Shown piece by piece: positions 1-12,159 of a stretch of 64,000 nt of DNA (position 1 is its first letter; every line of letters begins with the position of its first letter). The position numbers were made by a program, and so were the translations under genes. This DNA comes from Cerrena zonata (Eukaryota > Basidiomycota > Agaricomycetes > Polyporales > Cerrenaceae): assembly GCA_038087015.1 (NCBI GenBank), contig JASBNA010000050.1:186001-250000 (forward strand), read 5' to 3'. Below the pieces are notes generated by a model. It saw nothing but the letters and a program-made list of their open reading frames with translations. It did not search any database and had not been told where the DNA came from.

Positions 1-1021
1 CAGAAATGATAAGGTCATCGGGCAATGTAGGATCGTCAACCCATCTTTCCAGAGCCGAATCGTCACTACACTCGTTGGCATGGCTTTTGGATACAGCTTC
101 TGCGCGTGCTTGGTCGCTTTCCGGAGACTCGGTGGCACAAGCAGTGCAGGTGCATTCGAACTTGTATTTCTCCAGGAGATATTTCTGGCGATCGACCCGA
201 GGATCGGTTATCTCTCCCCAAGAAATCGTAATTTCCTTACCCTTCTTGATGGGTAACACGGCTCGAAGCTGGATCGTGAATGACTCTAGATGGAAGACCC
301 AAACCGCGTTGCAGCAACAGCTGAATGTTGTAAAACGTGTATCAGGATATATGCATTAACAACTGACATCGACTACTGACCTGTGGCGTACACGAGATAT
401 CACCTTACAGACGGCGGCGCATTCTTTATCATATCCAGGCAGAGATCCAATGCATACGGCGTTGGTATCTGCGATACCCGTCACATGTGGTCGGGTATAA
501 CCTTTACAATTATTCAGAGCGAAATACTCTTCATATTCTTTTTCTCGCAGGCGTTCGATCATCATCCGCTGGAGTTCCGTTGGCTGTTGGACGGATGACG
601 AGCCCGTGGCGGGCACTGTCATCGTGGACAGTGTCAACGGTCTTTCCGCTACAATGAGTTCGCCCACGTCAATATTCATAGTGGCCACCAAGCCTATGCC
701 CCCTCCTTTAACGGGCTTGATCACGTATCGAGTGGGATCGGAGGTAGGGACAGGTTCCGGGAAACCAGGAATCGATAGGATATGTTCCTTCATGCCTATC
801 CTCAGCATACATTCAGTTTCTGGCTCATTGGGGCGGTCTACATTATGGGGCGGCATGGTGCAGAAGAAGATGTTCGGTTTCGAGTCATCCTGAACTTTGA
901 CGTCTGTTTTGGTCTCGGGCACTTCGAGAGAGAGAGGTTCAGAGGGGATTTTTATCTTCCCTTGCGGGGTCGTTTCGGTTTCGGCCTTTGCAAACAGTTT
1001 TCTGCGAAAGAATCCCTTCAT
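1..1021 (-). CDS. SET-domain protein, 3' end outside window
   Basis: Putative SET-domain (lysine methyltransferase-like) protein; substrate cannot be told. Starts MKGFFRRKLF at 1021. Exon 1 runs 1021-381 and carries the SET N-terminal part (VKGGGIGLVATMNIDVGELIVAERPL, written here only as its landmarks GGGIG and GELI). A 60-nt GT-AG intron (380-321) follows, and exon 2 runs 320 to the window edge. Across the junction the reading is RVRHSCCCNAVW, matching the family's NHSCSPN-type cofactor motif, and exon 2 continues with LRAVLPIKKGKEITISWGE and the post-SET cysteines CTCTAC. The usual Asn before HS is Arg here, so catalysis may be impaired. The N-terminal GKIKIPSEPLS segment recurs in the relic at 1343-1639. 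The C-terminus is not in the window. Family call is firm; activity is inference. Confidence 0.8.
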
Positions 1022-1342
1022 GGTGCAAGGAAGAAAGAGCTTGAGAGAGTCTTTGTTAAGAGGGACCCTTCAGGTTCTACACTGAGGCGTCGACTCGGAA
1101 TCTGAAAATGAATGTCGCGTGGTCCCTTTTGATAATGATCAGTTTTGAGCGAATATTAGTTCCCATGTCTCCATCCGGGGATACTGTACCCATCAAGGGT
1201 GCCATCATAGTCTAGAACCTGGGCTCGTTTTCAATACAATAGATATAACATCTGACTCCGATTGACATGGTGTCCGGTATTGTAATGAGGCATTTGCCTA
1301 CTATTTAGTTTCCTGCGTACCTCAATAGTAGAATCCACACGT

Positions 1343-1639
1343 TCAAATCTGGATCCTAAAAGAAAGAAAAAGAAGTACGAGAAACAAACAATCAAAGATG
1401 CAGAACCTTCCTTTCAATATCTGATCGTAGGGAACACGGGTCACAGGTTCATCTGAGCCTACAGAGTCGTATGGGGGTAGGGTCATCCAGTGGAGAGTGT
1501 TTGTCCACGGATCATCCCTGATGATAGCTGGGGCCATTATTCCACTGAGAGGCTCCGAAGGAATCTTGATTTTGCCTTGACCTGTCGTGTCCGGCACATC
1601 ATCATCAAGTCGCTTTCCTCCAAGGAATTCTCTGTTCAT
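1343..1639 (-). pseudogene. Truncated tandem copy of the SET gene 5' end
   Basis: An ATG at 1639 opens 98 codons whose first 70 resemble the N-terminus of the neighbouring SET gene. Both share GKIKIPSEPLS, then a T-x-PP-x block and an EP-x-T block in the same order. The copy stops before any SET core. Removing a good candidate intron (GTTCTGC...CTTTTAG, pyrimidine-rich) still gives a stop four codons later. I see no SET motifs between 1100 and 1340. It is best read as a decayed tandem duplicate of the 5' exon; a short expressed N-terminal protein is possible but unsupported. Confidence 0.6.
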
Positions 1640-2339
1640 GGTAATGGTGCGACGATGGTGGAAGTTAGATCCATATAGAACGTTGAACGCTCATGGTCAC
1701 TTGGGAGGCTGTTGAACCTTCTTCGACCGAAATTGCAATGTACGATCCATCGCAAAGTCACGAACTTCTCAAAGTGGAAAAACATTCAAATTTTATGGGC
1801 TATCTTGAAGAGAATTAATCAGTCTCCACTTCAATGTTAAACCACCTTATCTGAACCGTACCTGCTAGTACGAGTCGAAGTTGGATGCGTGTCTTTTGCG
1901 CCGATTCAAAAAGTTTGGATCAGCGCTCATATTTCCGCTTTCGGTTGACCCCTGCTCATTGGAAAATCTACCTGGATACGCTCTTTGGCAGTACTTCGCA
2001 TATTTGAAAGCAGTGCGACCTTTAAATGGCTGTGGGGTCTATGTCGTTCTTGTCAAAATTGCGGCTCAAGTTGGCTTAATTCGCTGCATAGATAACCATA
2101 TACGAAGAGCAAGGTCATAATGATATGTACAGCTGTTATCTAACCACCCTGTACGCCGACACAACCGGAAAGATCGTCGTTACACGGTGTCTACACCTTG
2201 TCAAACCTTAACTTGACATGAGGCGATGCATGCTGTACTATGACAGGAGTCATCATAATATTTATATGACTACCCACACTTGCGGCGCTCGGTAGCCAAC
2301 GAATTTGGACGCCGCTCAGCGAAGGTGAGGATCACTAAC

Positions 2340-2346
2340 TATAAAG
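2340..2346 (+). promoter_or_regulatory. TATA-like box upstream of the AAA ATPase
   Basis: TATAAAG lies about 70 bp before the ATG at 2415 and is a plausible core promoter element for that gene. The rest of 1640-2414 contains only short random ORFs and no recognisable gene. Confidence 0.35.
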
Positions 2347-2414
2347 GTTGCCAATTCCCTCAGGATAGCTCCCAACCCATCCCCTCTCTGATTCCTTCGA
2401 TTTTCTCAACCACT

Positions 2415-4918
2415 ATGCGTCGCTACTTGTCTACTCGCAGGAACTCCACCGCTCTCTCAGAGAAGACCATTCCTGAAGAGTCGCACACAGCTTCCCAAAC
2501 AGACCAGGCTAGTTTCGCGACACAGGACGTGAGTTCAACGACCGCGCTCGTTGCTCCACTTACACCGATGGTCCCGTGTAACACGAAGGTGAAACGTGTC
2601 GACCATTACTGGAGCAACTGGTCGAAGGCCTGGAAGTACAAAAACAGTGGCTCCGGAGTCATCGCTGAATCCGGACCCGCACCGGGTAGTATTGGAAACA
2701 CCAAAGACGACCCATGGGCACAGTATTGCTTTGTTGTCATCCGAAAATTGCCTAAAAGTGAAGAAGATGGCGACCCCGTATTCAACGTTGTTCTCAAAAG
2801 CCCTTATCTGATCCAAGGCTGCAAACATGTAATCCAAGATGTCCCTGGTATCTCGTGGAATACCCTTCCTCTACAAGTAAGCGGTATCCTGATCTATGCA
2901 TGTCTACGACTAACACCATAATGCTAGCTCGACCCCCAATTGCTTATCTCGTTCTTCGCAAAATTCGAAGAATATCGAGCAGAGCTCCAACGGAAGAGGA
3001 ACCGCAGCGCAGAAGAATCTCACATAGCGACCTCCATTGGCGTCTTACTCGACTACATTCGTAATGATTATCGCACTACTCTTGCAAGCATTGCAAATCT
3101 GACCGCTCACGGGGAGATCACATTTGACCTCCTGTACGCCGTTATGGTTCCACGCTCCATCCTCGTGACAGAATGTCCTATCACCAAAGAACCACGAGCT
3201 CTCCAGCTTGTCTCCGTTTCCAAAGTCTGCACCCTGACGGGAGGCTTGCTTGACATGGTTTGTGAAAGTATTGATGCGTTCGACACCGAAAGTCAAATTG
3301 ATCCATGGGGCACTGGCCCCTCCGCCGAAGCTGAAGCTCAGAAAGCTGGTGCTGGGAAAGCGTTTGGAAGAGTTCAACATCGAGTCATCATCCCGCTGTT
3401 CAAAGGCACTCGGAAGATCGCATCATTGGATGCATATCCCATCGAGTACCATGCTAATCCCGAGCAACTGAAGAAGACCTTAATTACTCGAGGTCAGAAA
3501 TGGCTCGCGCTGAGAGGTGTTCACCATAGACAGTACAAAGGTGCCGCATCCAACATGGGTTACACTCCTAGTGGGAGTAAGAAAATCGTACGATACAACG
3601 TTAACTCTCGCATCATGATTGATAGAGGTAAGTCCTCGGTAACTCCACAATTTCGTCAATCCTAACTATCTCATTGCCAGACAATTTCCGACGCCTCAAT
3701 CCTAACTATGAGATGCCCGTGATTAAGGGGAGCAATCCCAACGTACCACCTCCTATACCTTATGGGAATGAAGATGACACCCAAGAACCGGTCGCTGATC
3801 CTAGTGCGTATCCTGCATTCAATGGCTTCATTCAATGACATTTTTAACTGAACATTTTGAAAGATCGTGGGATCCCAACATTCCGTGTACAAGGGGCAAG
3901 AGAAAAGACGGAAGCCCTCGAAATAACGGACGAAGAATTGTTGCTTTCGTCTCCAATTGTTTACGGCTTCAGTCTGTCTGACAAGATCTGGCGTAAGTCG
4001 CGCGTTCTCGATTCTGTCGCTCGTCTCAATCTCTTCTTGATTAGTCGAACTCAATGTTGAACTTGTGCAACCAATTCAATGGAATGATGAAGCGTTCACT
4101 TCTCTCGTTCTTCCTCCTGGACGAAAACACCTTCTTCAATCGCTTGTAGAAGCCCATAACTCAGATCTAGGCTTCGACGATTTCGTTCAGGGCAAAGGCC
4201 ACGGTTTGGTCATTAATCTATATGGCCCTCCAGGCGTCGGAAAGACTTTATCGGCCGAGGCAACTAGTGAACATGTCAAGAAGCCTCTCTACGTGATTGG
4301 TGGAGGTGACTTGGGCACTACAGCGATGCAGTTGGATAGTGCCCTCCAAGATGCCTTCGACATCGCTACTGCATGGAAGGCGATTGTTCTTATTGATGAG
4401 GTAGGCTTATTTTTATTTCCCGATAAACGGGAAATTTATATCAGCTTACATAGGCCGACGTTTTCCTCGAGCAACGTTCTCTGCATGAGTTGGATCGGAA
4501 TGCTATGGTCGCGGTGTTCCTCCGACACGTAGAATACTACCGAGGTATTCTATTCATGACCACGAATCGCGTCAAAACCTTCGATGAAGCATTCCTCTCG
4601 CGTATCCATGTCGCACTACACTTCCAAGAGCTTACCAAAGAGGCGAAGGGGCAGGTTTGGAGAGCTTTCCTTGCCAAAGTTGGTGTCCAGATCGTCCCGG
4701 CTGGGCAGATCGAACCCGGATCTTTGGGTGAAGATCTGCTTGAGAAGCTAGCTGATAGGGACATCAACGGACGACAAATTAAGAATGCTACAAGAACAGC
4801 ATCGTCTCTAGCTAGGAGTCGAAACGAACCTCTTTCGTTTGTACACTTGGTTGAGACGTTAGACGCCATGGATGAATTCACAGCTGAGTTCAAGTCTATG
4901 TCTGCTCGAAATCAGTAA
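2415..4918 (+). CDS. AAA+ ATPase with N-terminal DUF7025-type region
   Basis: Six exons close in frame: 2415-2876, 2928-3627, 3681-3803, 3864-3992, 4045-4400, 4454-4918. The start MRRYLSTRRNS is the first ATG after a TATA-like box. The N-terminal half matches the region found in fungal AAA proteins of this class. The ATPase core follows: Walker A GPPGVGKT (exon 5), Walker B VLIDEADVFLEQR spanning the exon 5/6 junction, sensor-1 FMTTNR, and arginine-finger candidate AFLSRIH. A helical lid ends the protein. All key residues are present, so it should hydrolyse ATP. Such proteins are abundant and mostly uncharacterised in filamentous fungi; substrate is unknown. Confidence in class and gene model is high; role is not known. 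Confidence 0.88.
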
Positions 4919-5347
4919 ATGCTTCCGTGGATATCTCAAGAATACCAAATGTAAACATACATATTGTAACAATATCCATGACATGTACAGTCGGCTTCTG
5001 TTATAAGTAGACCACTATCATCATTTCCAAAGGGTCTGCGACTTTGACACGACGCACACATGCGTGACTCAGATGCGAACCTTCAAGTCCACCGTTTGAA
5101 ACGTTAGGGAGCTATTTCCCAAGGGAATGCAGAGTGGGATGCCAAGTATCGAGAGGAGATGGTAGCCCTCATAGGGAAGACTGCTGGGAAGGACCTTATG
5201 TATGACAGGTCTCTAAAAATGTTGCATCCATCTTCGATGCGAACTTGATTTGTTAAAATATATGATAAACCCGGCGTAAAATAGTCCAACAAAATGTCCT
5301 TGCAGATATAATAATAAACCTATCACATAATATCGTGATCACCAACT
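4919..5347. other. Intergenic spacer between convergent genes
   Basis: Holds the 3' flanks of the AAA ATPase (+) and the cupredoxin-like gene (-). I see no supported gene. Confidence 0.5.
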
Positions 5348-7108
5348 CTATGCATCATACTTGTTGGTTGATGCCATAGATTCTGTTTCCTCCATATGTT
5401 GGAAAGCCTTGGGCACAGAGACTCTGGAATATTTCGTGCCTCGCCTATTACGGCGAGCCATCACGACTATAGTGGCAATAACCCCGAGGATAACAACAGC
5501 CAAAAGCCCGATAACTACATAGCTCAAAGTTAAGAGCTTGTTGATATTGGAAGAAGAAGAAGAATCGTTGTCGGTATCGGCGAGTGCACCTGTAATATCG
5601 TTCGTATGGAACGACGTAACGTTCGTATGGAACGAAGTAACGTTCGTGTTTCCCGAGTTAGACGGGTTAACATCAACATCGCGAGGGCACGAAGTTCCAC
5701 CGGAACGGAAAGATCCCGCCTAGATACAAATCCACATATTAGGACGAAAAACAACGTATTAGAATGATTTAGAACGTACAGCGAAGTAAGTGCAGATTCC
5801 GGCTCGTTTGTACGTGCAACTAATGAAACCACCGGCAGCCTTGTCCTCCTCTACAACCAAAGCAGAGTTGATCAAGTCGACGATGGGACAGAAATTTGCA
5901 GAGGGTGTTCCTTGGTTAGATTGACCGTCGAGAGCCGGAACGGAGGCAGGGCAGTTCTTAGGTGTTCCATCTCCCAATGCTTGAATAAATCCGCCATCCT
6001 AAGGTGACATCAGCAAGCATATCATCGAATACGAACAGAATACACCCACATTCTCCGAGTAAGCACATTTACCAGCGGTTTGATACTTGCAGGTTACTAC
6101 GCCGCTAACAGGAGTATCCTTCGTCTCTTGAATAAGGAGTGACCCAGTCGAATCTTTCGCAGCACAAAGGGATTTGGCGACTTGGATTCCACTGAGACCA
6201 GGGACTGAGATAGGACAGGAGCCGCTCGCTGATACTGGTTGTCCGCTCTGGAAATTGAATTAGATTTTGTGCACCTGCTTGTAAATACCCATCGTTCTCA
6301 CCTGTTGGCTATACGTGCATGGTTGGGCGCCATAAGAACAAGAGACAATTCCAACGGTAGGTTCTTCACTCTTCAGACGCGCGCCGTTACGATCGGTTGG
6401 TGCACAAAGCTTAGGAGTAGCGGAACTAGTAGCACTTGACCCACTTGCAGAAGTTGTCGAAGTTGCGTTGGACTGTAAGGCACGATTGCGGAAAGCGTCG
6501 AAAGTATTTCCGACTGCTGGAGGGTTGATTGCAAATACCATTCCTATTGTACGGTCAGTATACTGTCTCAAAATGGAAACTTGAGAGACACACCTTGCGC
6601 ACAATGTCCAACCTGTTTACAGTAGAACCAAAGAGGCTTTGAGGCGTCGGTTACAAAGAAGTCTTTCATGGGACGACTCTTAGAAACCTGAAGCTCAGAG
6701 ATAGGTTGCCTGAAGTTTAAGCCGGTTAAACATTAAGAGAGAGACATCGATGTTTTCAAAACTCACAAATCTGTATCAAAACTATTATCTAGCTTTGTGC
6801 ATGGAGAATCGAAGCTGGATTGTGTCACAGAATGTGCCTATAAGTTATATTGAGTCTAGATCAAGGTTTTTTGACGGCTTGCCAGTGGTTACCTTGGGAA
6901 AGCTGAGGAGGATATGATCAACTCCACATTTATAACGCAACATTAGGATTAAGGGTACTTACAAGCCAAAGCGAACAATATCTCCAGCCTTTGCGGATAC
7001 AAACTGCGGGGTAAACATCAGCCCATTCGCACCGACCGATACGCCGATAACATCAGCCATAGTAACAGAAAGGTGAACTAAAGTTGCCAACGCTAGGAAG
7101 ACCCGCAT
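5348..7108 (-). CDS. Secreted cupredoxin-like protein with Cys-rich repeats and a C-terminal membrane anchor
   Basis: Eight exons chain in frame to 457 codons: 7108-6963, 6902-6893, 6837-6767, 6709-6594, 6543-6302, 6247-6050, 5998-5780, 5719-5348. A signal peptide (MRVFLALATLVHLSVTMA) leads into a plastocyanin-type domain: VGANGLMFTPQFVSAKAGDIVRF, then AHSVTQSSFDSPC and PLWFYCKQVGHCAQGM. The GHC segment looks like a copper-site loop. Three Cys-containing repeats follow, with cores VSCSYGAQPCTYS, VTCKYQTAGKCAYS and ISCTYKRAGICTY. Next comes a Ser/Thr stretch with a TNVTSFH unit repeated twice, giving N-glycosylation sites. One membrane helix (VVIGLLAVVILGVIATIVV) is followed by an RRNRRG stop-transfer and a short cytosolic tail. 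Exon 2 is only 10 nt. Copper binding and a cell-surface role are inferred. Confidence 0.82.
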
Positions 7109-8551
7109 GTTGTACGTGATAAGATAGAGTGAAAAGAACTTCAAGCCTGAGAGGGAACGATATGTGCTGACCATACTACCTTGAAGGTGTCTCCTAAATA
7201 TACGGTATCAGTGCCCAATATCCCCGGTAGCAGTGCAGAAAACAAGCATTTTCATGCTTAGTTTCTGTTTGAGCCAGGTGCACCGATGTACGTATTACGC
7301 GGTTTCAACTTGATATGTGATGAAACGAACAGCGTTGAAGGTACAAAGAGACATGTTACGCCGGCGTACTGTAATGGAGTGAGATGGATAGGTAGCCGAC
7401 AACGGTGGGATACTGTGGCCGAGACATCACCTCTGATTCACTAGACCAATGTATACATGGGTTTATTTTGAGTGACGTTAACATGCGTCGATGTAACATC
7501 AAATGGAGTACACACTAACACTGGATGGGGTCTTAAGGCACTTGTACGATAGTTGAGACATCAGGGGCTTCAGAGGATGGTACTAGCAGGGAAACATCGG
7601 ACCTAGGGTTCTCTGGAGTTAAGTAAGTGTTTGAACAGGAAATGTATCGACCGTACCGTATCTTCGAAGTCGAAGAGAGAACTATTAGTAGAAACATTGC
7701 AGGCCCATAGAAGAGTGCCGGGCATCAATTGATTGTTGATTCAAAGATTTCACTGTCAATGAGACCATGAGCATTCTGGAACTGCGAGCAAGTCGGCGCA
7801 TCGAGCGGCTGTGCCATAAAGAAATTACTATAAGGGGTTACCGAAGAGTTTGGGCGATAGCAATGTGAGTCGTGTCGATGTATGCTATGTTTGTGATGTG
7901 AGCTCTAAGCATGCTAAATATCTGGCTGGGAATGGGAACATCCCGCTGGCAGTTGCAAGGCAGTTGTTCCCTCCTTGAAGCGTCGTGTTTCATATGCAGG
8001 CATGATGCCAACTGGCCCGGCCGATGTCTCCATTTGGAATGTCACTTGAAGCTTTTGCCAAACATGTGCATACAACACTTAAGGAAAGCAGTGCGATCAT
8101 GATCTGGATCGCCGCTCGAGTCACAAACTGAGCAATCCTTGGATTCTAGGTTAGTCCTGCGACTGCCATCGTTCAAAAGATACGCCCGTGGTCCACGAGT
8201 ACATACACCCTCTCATTTCGAAGCCTCAATCGTACAAGAGGACATGAGCACTTGTATTAATCGATGCCAGCTACTGGCAACCATCGAAGCATCATATTAG
8301 CCCTCTGAGGGACCTGGACATGGTGCATTACCATGCTTATCACACGTGTACTCCAGCATAGGAGCTTTGGATACATGGACGGAACCTTGCTTTTGAATCT
8401 ATTCGGCTACCTGAAAGCGCAACATCTGACCTTACTAGTCTAGGTAAATTCATACCAGGCCATCTTCTACCTTGGTGAGCTCCTCGCATCTACTCTTGAG
8501 TAAAATTACCAACATCTCCTCTAGTCCTCACAACTGTATCTAGTTAACACG
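7109..8551. other. 1.4-kb intergenic region
   Basis: Divergent upstream region of the cupredoxin-like gene (-) and the DUF6535 gene (+). Only short unsupported ORFs; I see no repeats or RNA genes. Confidence 0.5.
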
Positions 8552-10755
8552 ATGGCAGAACCTCAGTCCAGCACGTCATTTGTGGGTAACCAATTGACCG
8601 TAGGACCATCTGAACCAGAGAGCTCATCAGTACTTTCCAGTCTGTGGCACCTCACGGCTTGAGTAATACCCTACGAGTAAAAATAGAGCCTGAGCGTACT
8701 GGATGGGCGAAGATCTCAGACCTAGTTTCTGACCAAGATACACAGTTGGTCACCCGTATTCAACAAGACATGGACTCGCTTCTCGTATTCGTAAGTCACA
8801 CATAATTTCACTCGCAGAGCTTTTTTTAAACGCAATTTAGGCGGGTCTTTTCTCCGCAGTGTGCTCTACGTTTGTTGCACAAACTTACACTGGTCTGGAA
8901 GAAGACCCTAACGATATGTCCCAACAGATTCTCATGCAAATATCGGCCCAATTGGCTAGTCTTTCCCTGTCTGGTGGGTTTGTTAACTCAACCATACCCG
9001 CTTTCAGCAGTACCCCTTTTACACCTCCTTCTTCCATCGTATGGGTGAACGCAATCTGGTCATGCAGCCTAGTGTTGAGTCTCCTCGTCTCCTTCACAGC
9101 GATCCTTGTCAAGCAGTGGTTTCAAAAATATTCTATTCACACCAATATCTCCCCACGAACTCACCTTCGCAAGCGCTACTTCCGTTATGCAGGATTAGTG
9201 AAGTGGCAGGTTTTTACCATCATCGCCCTTTGTTCCTTGTTACTGCAAGTAGCACTCCTGATATTCCTCATTGGTCTCAGCAAATACCTTTTCGGGCTCC
9301 ATTCCAGTATCGGGAAATTGGTAACAGGCATCGTAGCAGGGTGGATTGCAGTGATATTCATCATATCATTGGGGCCCGTGTGGTCGGTGCAATGCCCATA
9401 CAAATCCCCGATTTCCTCCTGCTATAGAATATTCCACCTGTGGCTGACTCTTTTCGTTCGATGTATTGTCGTCATATTTCAGTGGATCATGGCCATTCGT
9501 ATTCGCCGGCCCACCGGTCAATTCGGCTTTTTCATGCTCACCATAGATATTCCCTCGGTGACACCTGAAAGGGTTGTGATGGAGACCATGGAGGCGTTTG
9601 ATTATCGGGAGGAACCTTTGCTATCGAAGGACGTCAATTCGTACGATTTTATGGTGCTCGCTCAAATTTACGCCCGAGGACGGTTTTTTACTGATGACGA
9701 AACCGTTGCTGCTTGTCTGCAAGACTTGGATATACAGGCGGCCTCCATGTGTATGCGAGAGCACACGCCGAAATCCTTGATCGGGCCTGGCTTGATCCAG
9801 ATACCAGGTCTGTCCCGAAGCGGCTGGCGACCTGTGATCATTGTCCACGACGTCGAGACGGCCATGGCCGAAATCTTTTTGAAGATGATCAGGACCGAAG
9901 TCCATTTCGCTTCCATATCCTCTGGAGACGAGAAATCCCTTCTATCCGCATTTTATGGCATCATCGCTATCCTGACCACATACACGTTCTATGATAACAA
10001 ACGTCTCTGGCGCCAAACCTTCATTCATTTTGTGCAACTCGGGGAATCCGCATCTATTTGTGCGATATTCTCCCTGTACGTTTCAGCACTTCTGTGTCGC
10101 GAAGCGGTGGTAGACACATACTACTCGGAGAAGTTTGCGGATCATATCAAGGCAAGCACGGGAAAAGGAACCGAGGGCCACGAAGATTCCACCTGTGAGT
10201 AGTGTATATCAATTTGTGCTTCGCGGCGACTCAACGTGTGTATTTGTTTGTTTTATCTCTGCAGTTCTTAAAAATGCCATACAGACCGTTAGATCTTTGA
10301 TCCGGTGTTTCAAAAGACCTACTCAAAACAGGTCTAAGTCTACGATGCATCCCCATGTGTCGAATGCCGATACCTCACATATCGACGAGCTCAGTGATGA
10401 TGGGGCAATTATCCTATCATCTGCAGATTTCCCAGATGCAGCCGTTCGCATGATCATGAAGCAAAAGTACGGTCGCATCCGGTCTCGACCTCTGATGAAG
10501 AAGGATATCTATATTCTGTGGCTCACATTCTTGACCACTATATCGATGGCTTCTGAAGAAGCTATCCACGAACACTCAAGCGATTTGAGGGACATTATCC
10601 TAGATCTGACGTCTCAATGGCGAACAGATCACGAAAGGATGGATTATAGACGAGTAAAACATAGAAACGGGTTGCAGTCTTTCCTTCCTCTTTTGATCGA
10701 GCTACTGACCAACCTTCTCGAGACTACTCACGCTTACGGATACGCCCTCACATAA
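8552..10755 (+). CDS. DUF6535-type membrane protein
   Basis: Proposed exons are 8552-8599, 8641-8790, 8841-10194 and 10265-10755, all in phase; the first intron is short (41 nt), so the start is the weakest part. The start of exon 3 reads AGLFSAVCSTFVAQTY followed by EEDPND, the hallmark opening of DUF6535 proteins of basidiomycetes. Membrane helices are visible in VWVNAIWSCSLVLSLLVSF, IIALCSLLLQVALLIFLIGL and IVAGWIAVIFIISLG. A long, mostly soluble C-terminal region follows. These proteins form large families in agaricomycetes and have no established function. The C-terminal exon is Arg/Lys-rich at its start. Confidence 0.8.
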
Positions 10756-12159
10756 CGATATCTCTGACATGATCTATGCGTGGAAATCTTTGGTAGGGCT
10801 TGATTCTGATCGAGTATGACGCTGTAAAACTCGAGCGAGACGTCTTTCTGTTGTAAAAGTTGTATTAGTCCCAGCTACTGGATATCACTAGGTATTTAAT
10901 GTATTCATGCTCGTTATTTCACGATATTAGGCAAACAATAGTCCTACGGACGCAAATTCCTCTATCTCGCAGATTCGTGACCATTATTCTCTATCCCAAT
11001 TGTTTTCATATTGCAACGATTAAAATGCGTACGAATTATACAACTGCACACCGGCAGACATTAAACTATGGATCATTCAATACCGTGAACGAAAGTTATT
11101 TTCATGAACGAGAGATGGATGGGGGAGAATGGGGTGCAAACGGGCGACAGGAAATGAAGCAAGGGATGATGATGAGAAGGTGTTATATGCGTAACATGTG
11201 GATGAAGGGTGGACGAAGCAACGACCAAAGGGGCCCTTGCAACATGTGAGGATGTGTGGTGGAGTGATGAGAAGCAATGGAGGGAGTCGAAGCGGCAAGA
11301 TAGGCACCAAGGTCTAGTTCGTTCGGTAGGCGAGCACCGGATGGGCGGTCTTCTGGATGGCGGGTAAGTAGGTCGAAGTAGGGTAGGGCGAAGCAAAATG
11401 GGTCGTAAACGAAATACGCAAAAGAATGGGAACAGGAAGATAATGCAGCATGCTGTATGACTGATACCGGATGGTCGTGTGCGGCGGAAGGAACTGGAAC
11501 ACGAAGCTGTCATGCAGACTTCATAATGATGAATAGAAGGGCTCGGAAGTGCACGAACTGGGTCATCTGCGAGGTGACAAAGATGAAATGAGGTCTTGTC
11601 ATGGGGTCAAGAAGGGCAGCTGGGAGACGAAGCGAAGAGAAAGTGGAGAGTGAAAGCAATGATACAGTGAAGTATGCGAGAGGAGAAAGTTCAATATTAT
11701 GTATGTGCGAATGTGCGAATGTGCAAGCGATCAAGAAATGTAGGGTATGGTTCGTGAATCTGTAAAGTTCGGATGTGATAAGAATGGACTGTTTGTTGTT
11801 GCGGTAGTGTTCGATTGCGAAGAGTGAAAGTCTCGAATGTCATGAGCTGATGGGAAACAAAGTAAGCTATGCAAAGGGGAATGCAAAACGAATACGGACG
11901 GGGAAAAGAGAAGCGTCAGGAGATATGCAGCAACAAGACAAATGACATGTACAGATCAAAGGGTCGTAAAAAATCGTGTCGAAAATGTGATTACTTGGAA
12001 GCACCCAAAGAAACAAAATACCGAGTACCAGAGAATAGACCTAGTTCAATGGGATGCTAAAGAACTAAATCAAATATGTGAATCCCAGCCAGCGAACAAA
12101 TATCGGGAAAGGTTGAATGCCTTGCTCGGAAAGAGGATGCCGTACCCTGAAATGCTACA
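10756..12159. other. 1.4-kb intergenic region, purine-rich on +
   Basis: Lies between the 3' ends of a + gene and a - gene. About 11,100-11,900 is G/A-rich on the + strand, which makes long low-complexity ORFs on the - strand. These carry no motif and I do not regard them as genes. Confidence 0.5.

Noticed and set aside
11073..11734. Overlapping ORFs of 62-146 codons on the - strand
   Set aside because: They arise from purine-rich low-complexity sequence, have no motif, and overlap one another in different frames.
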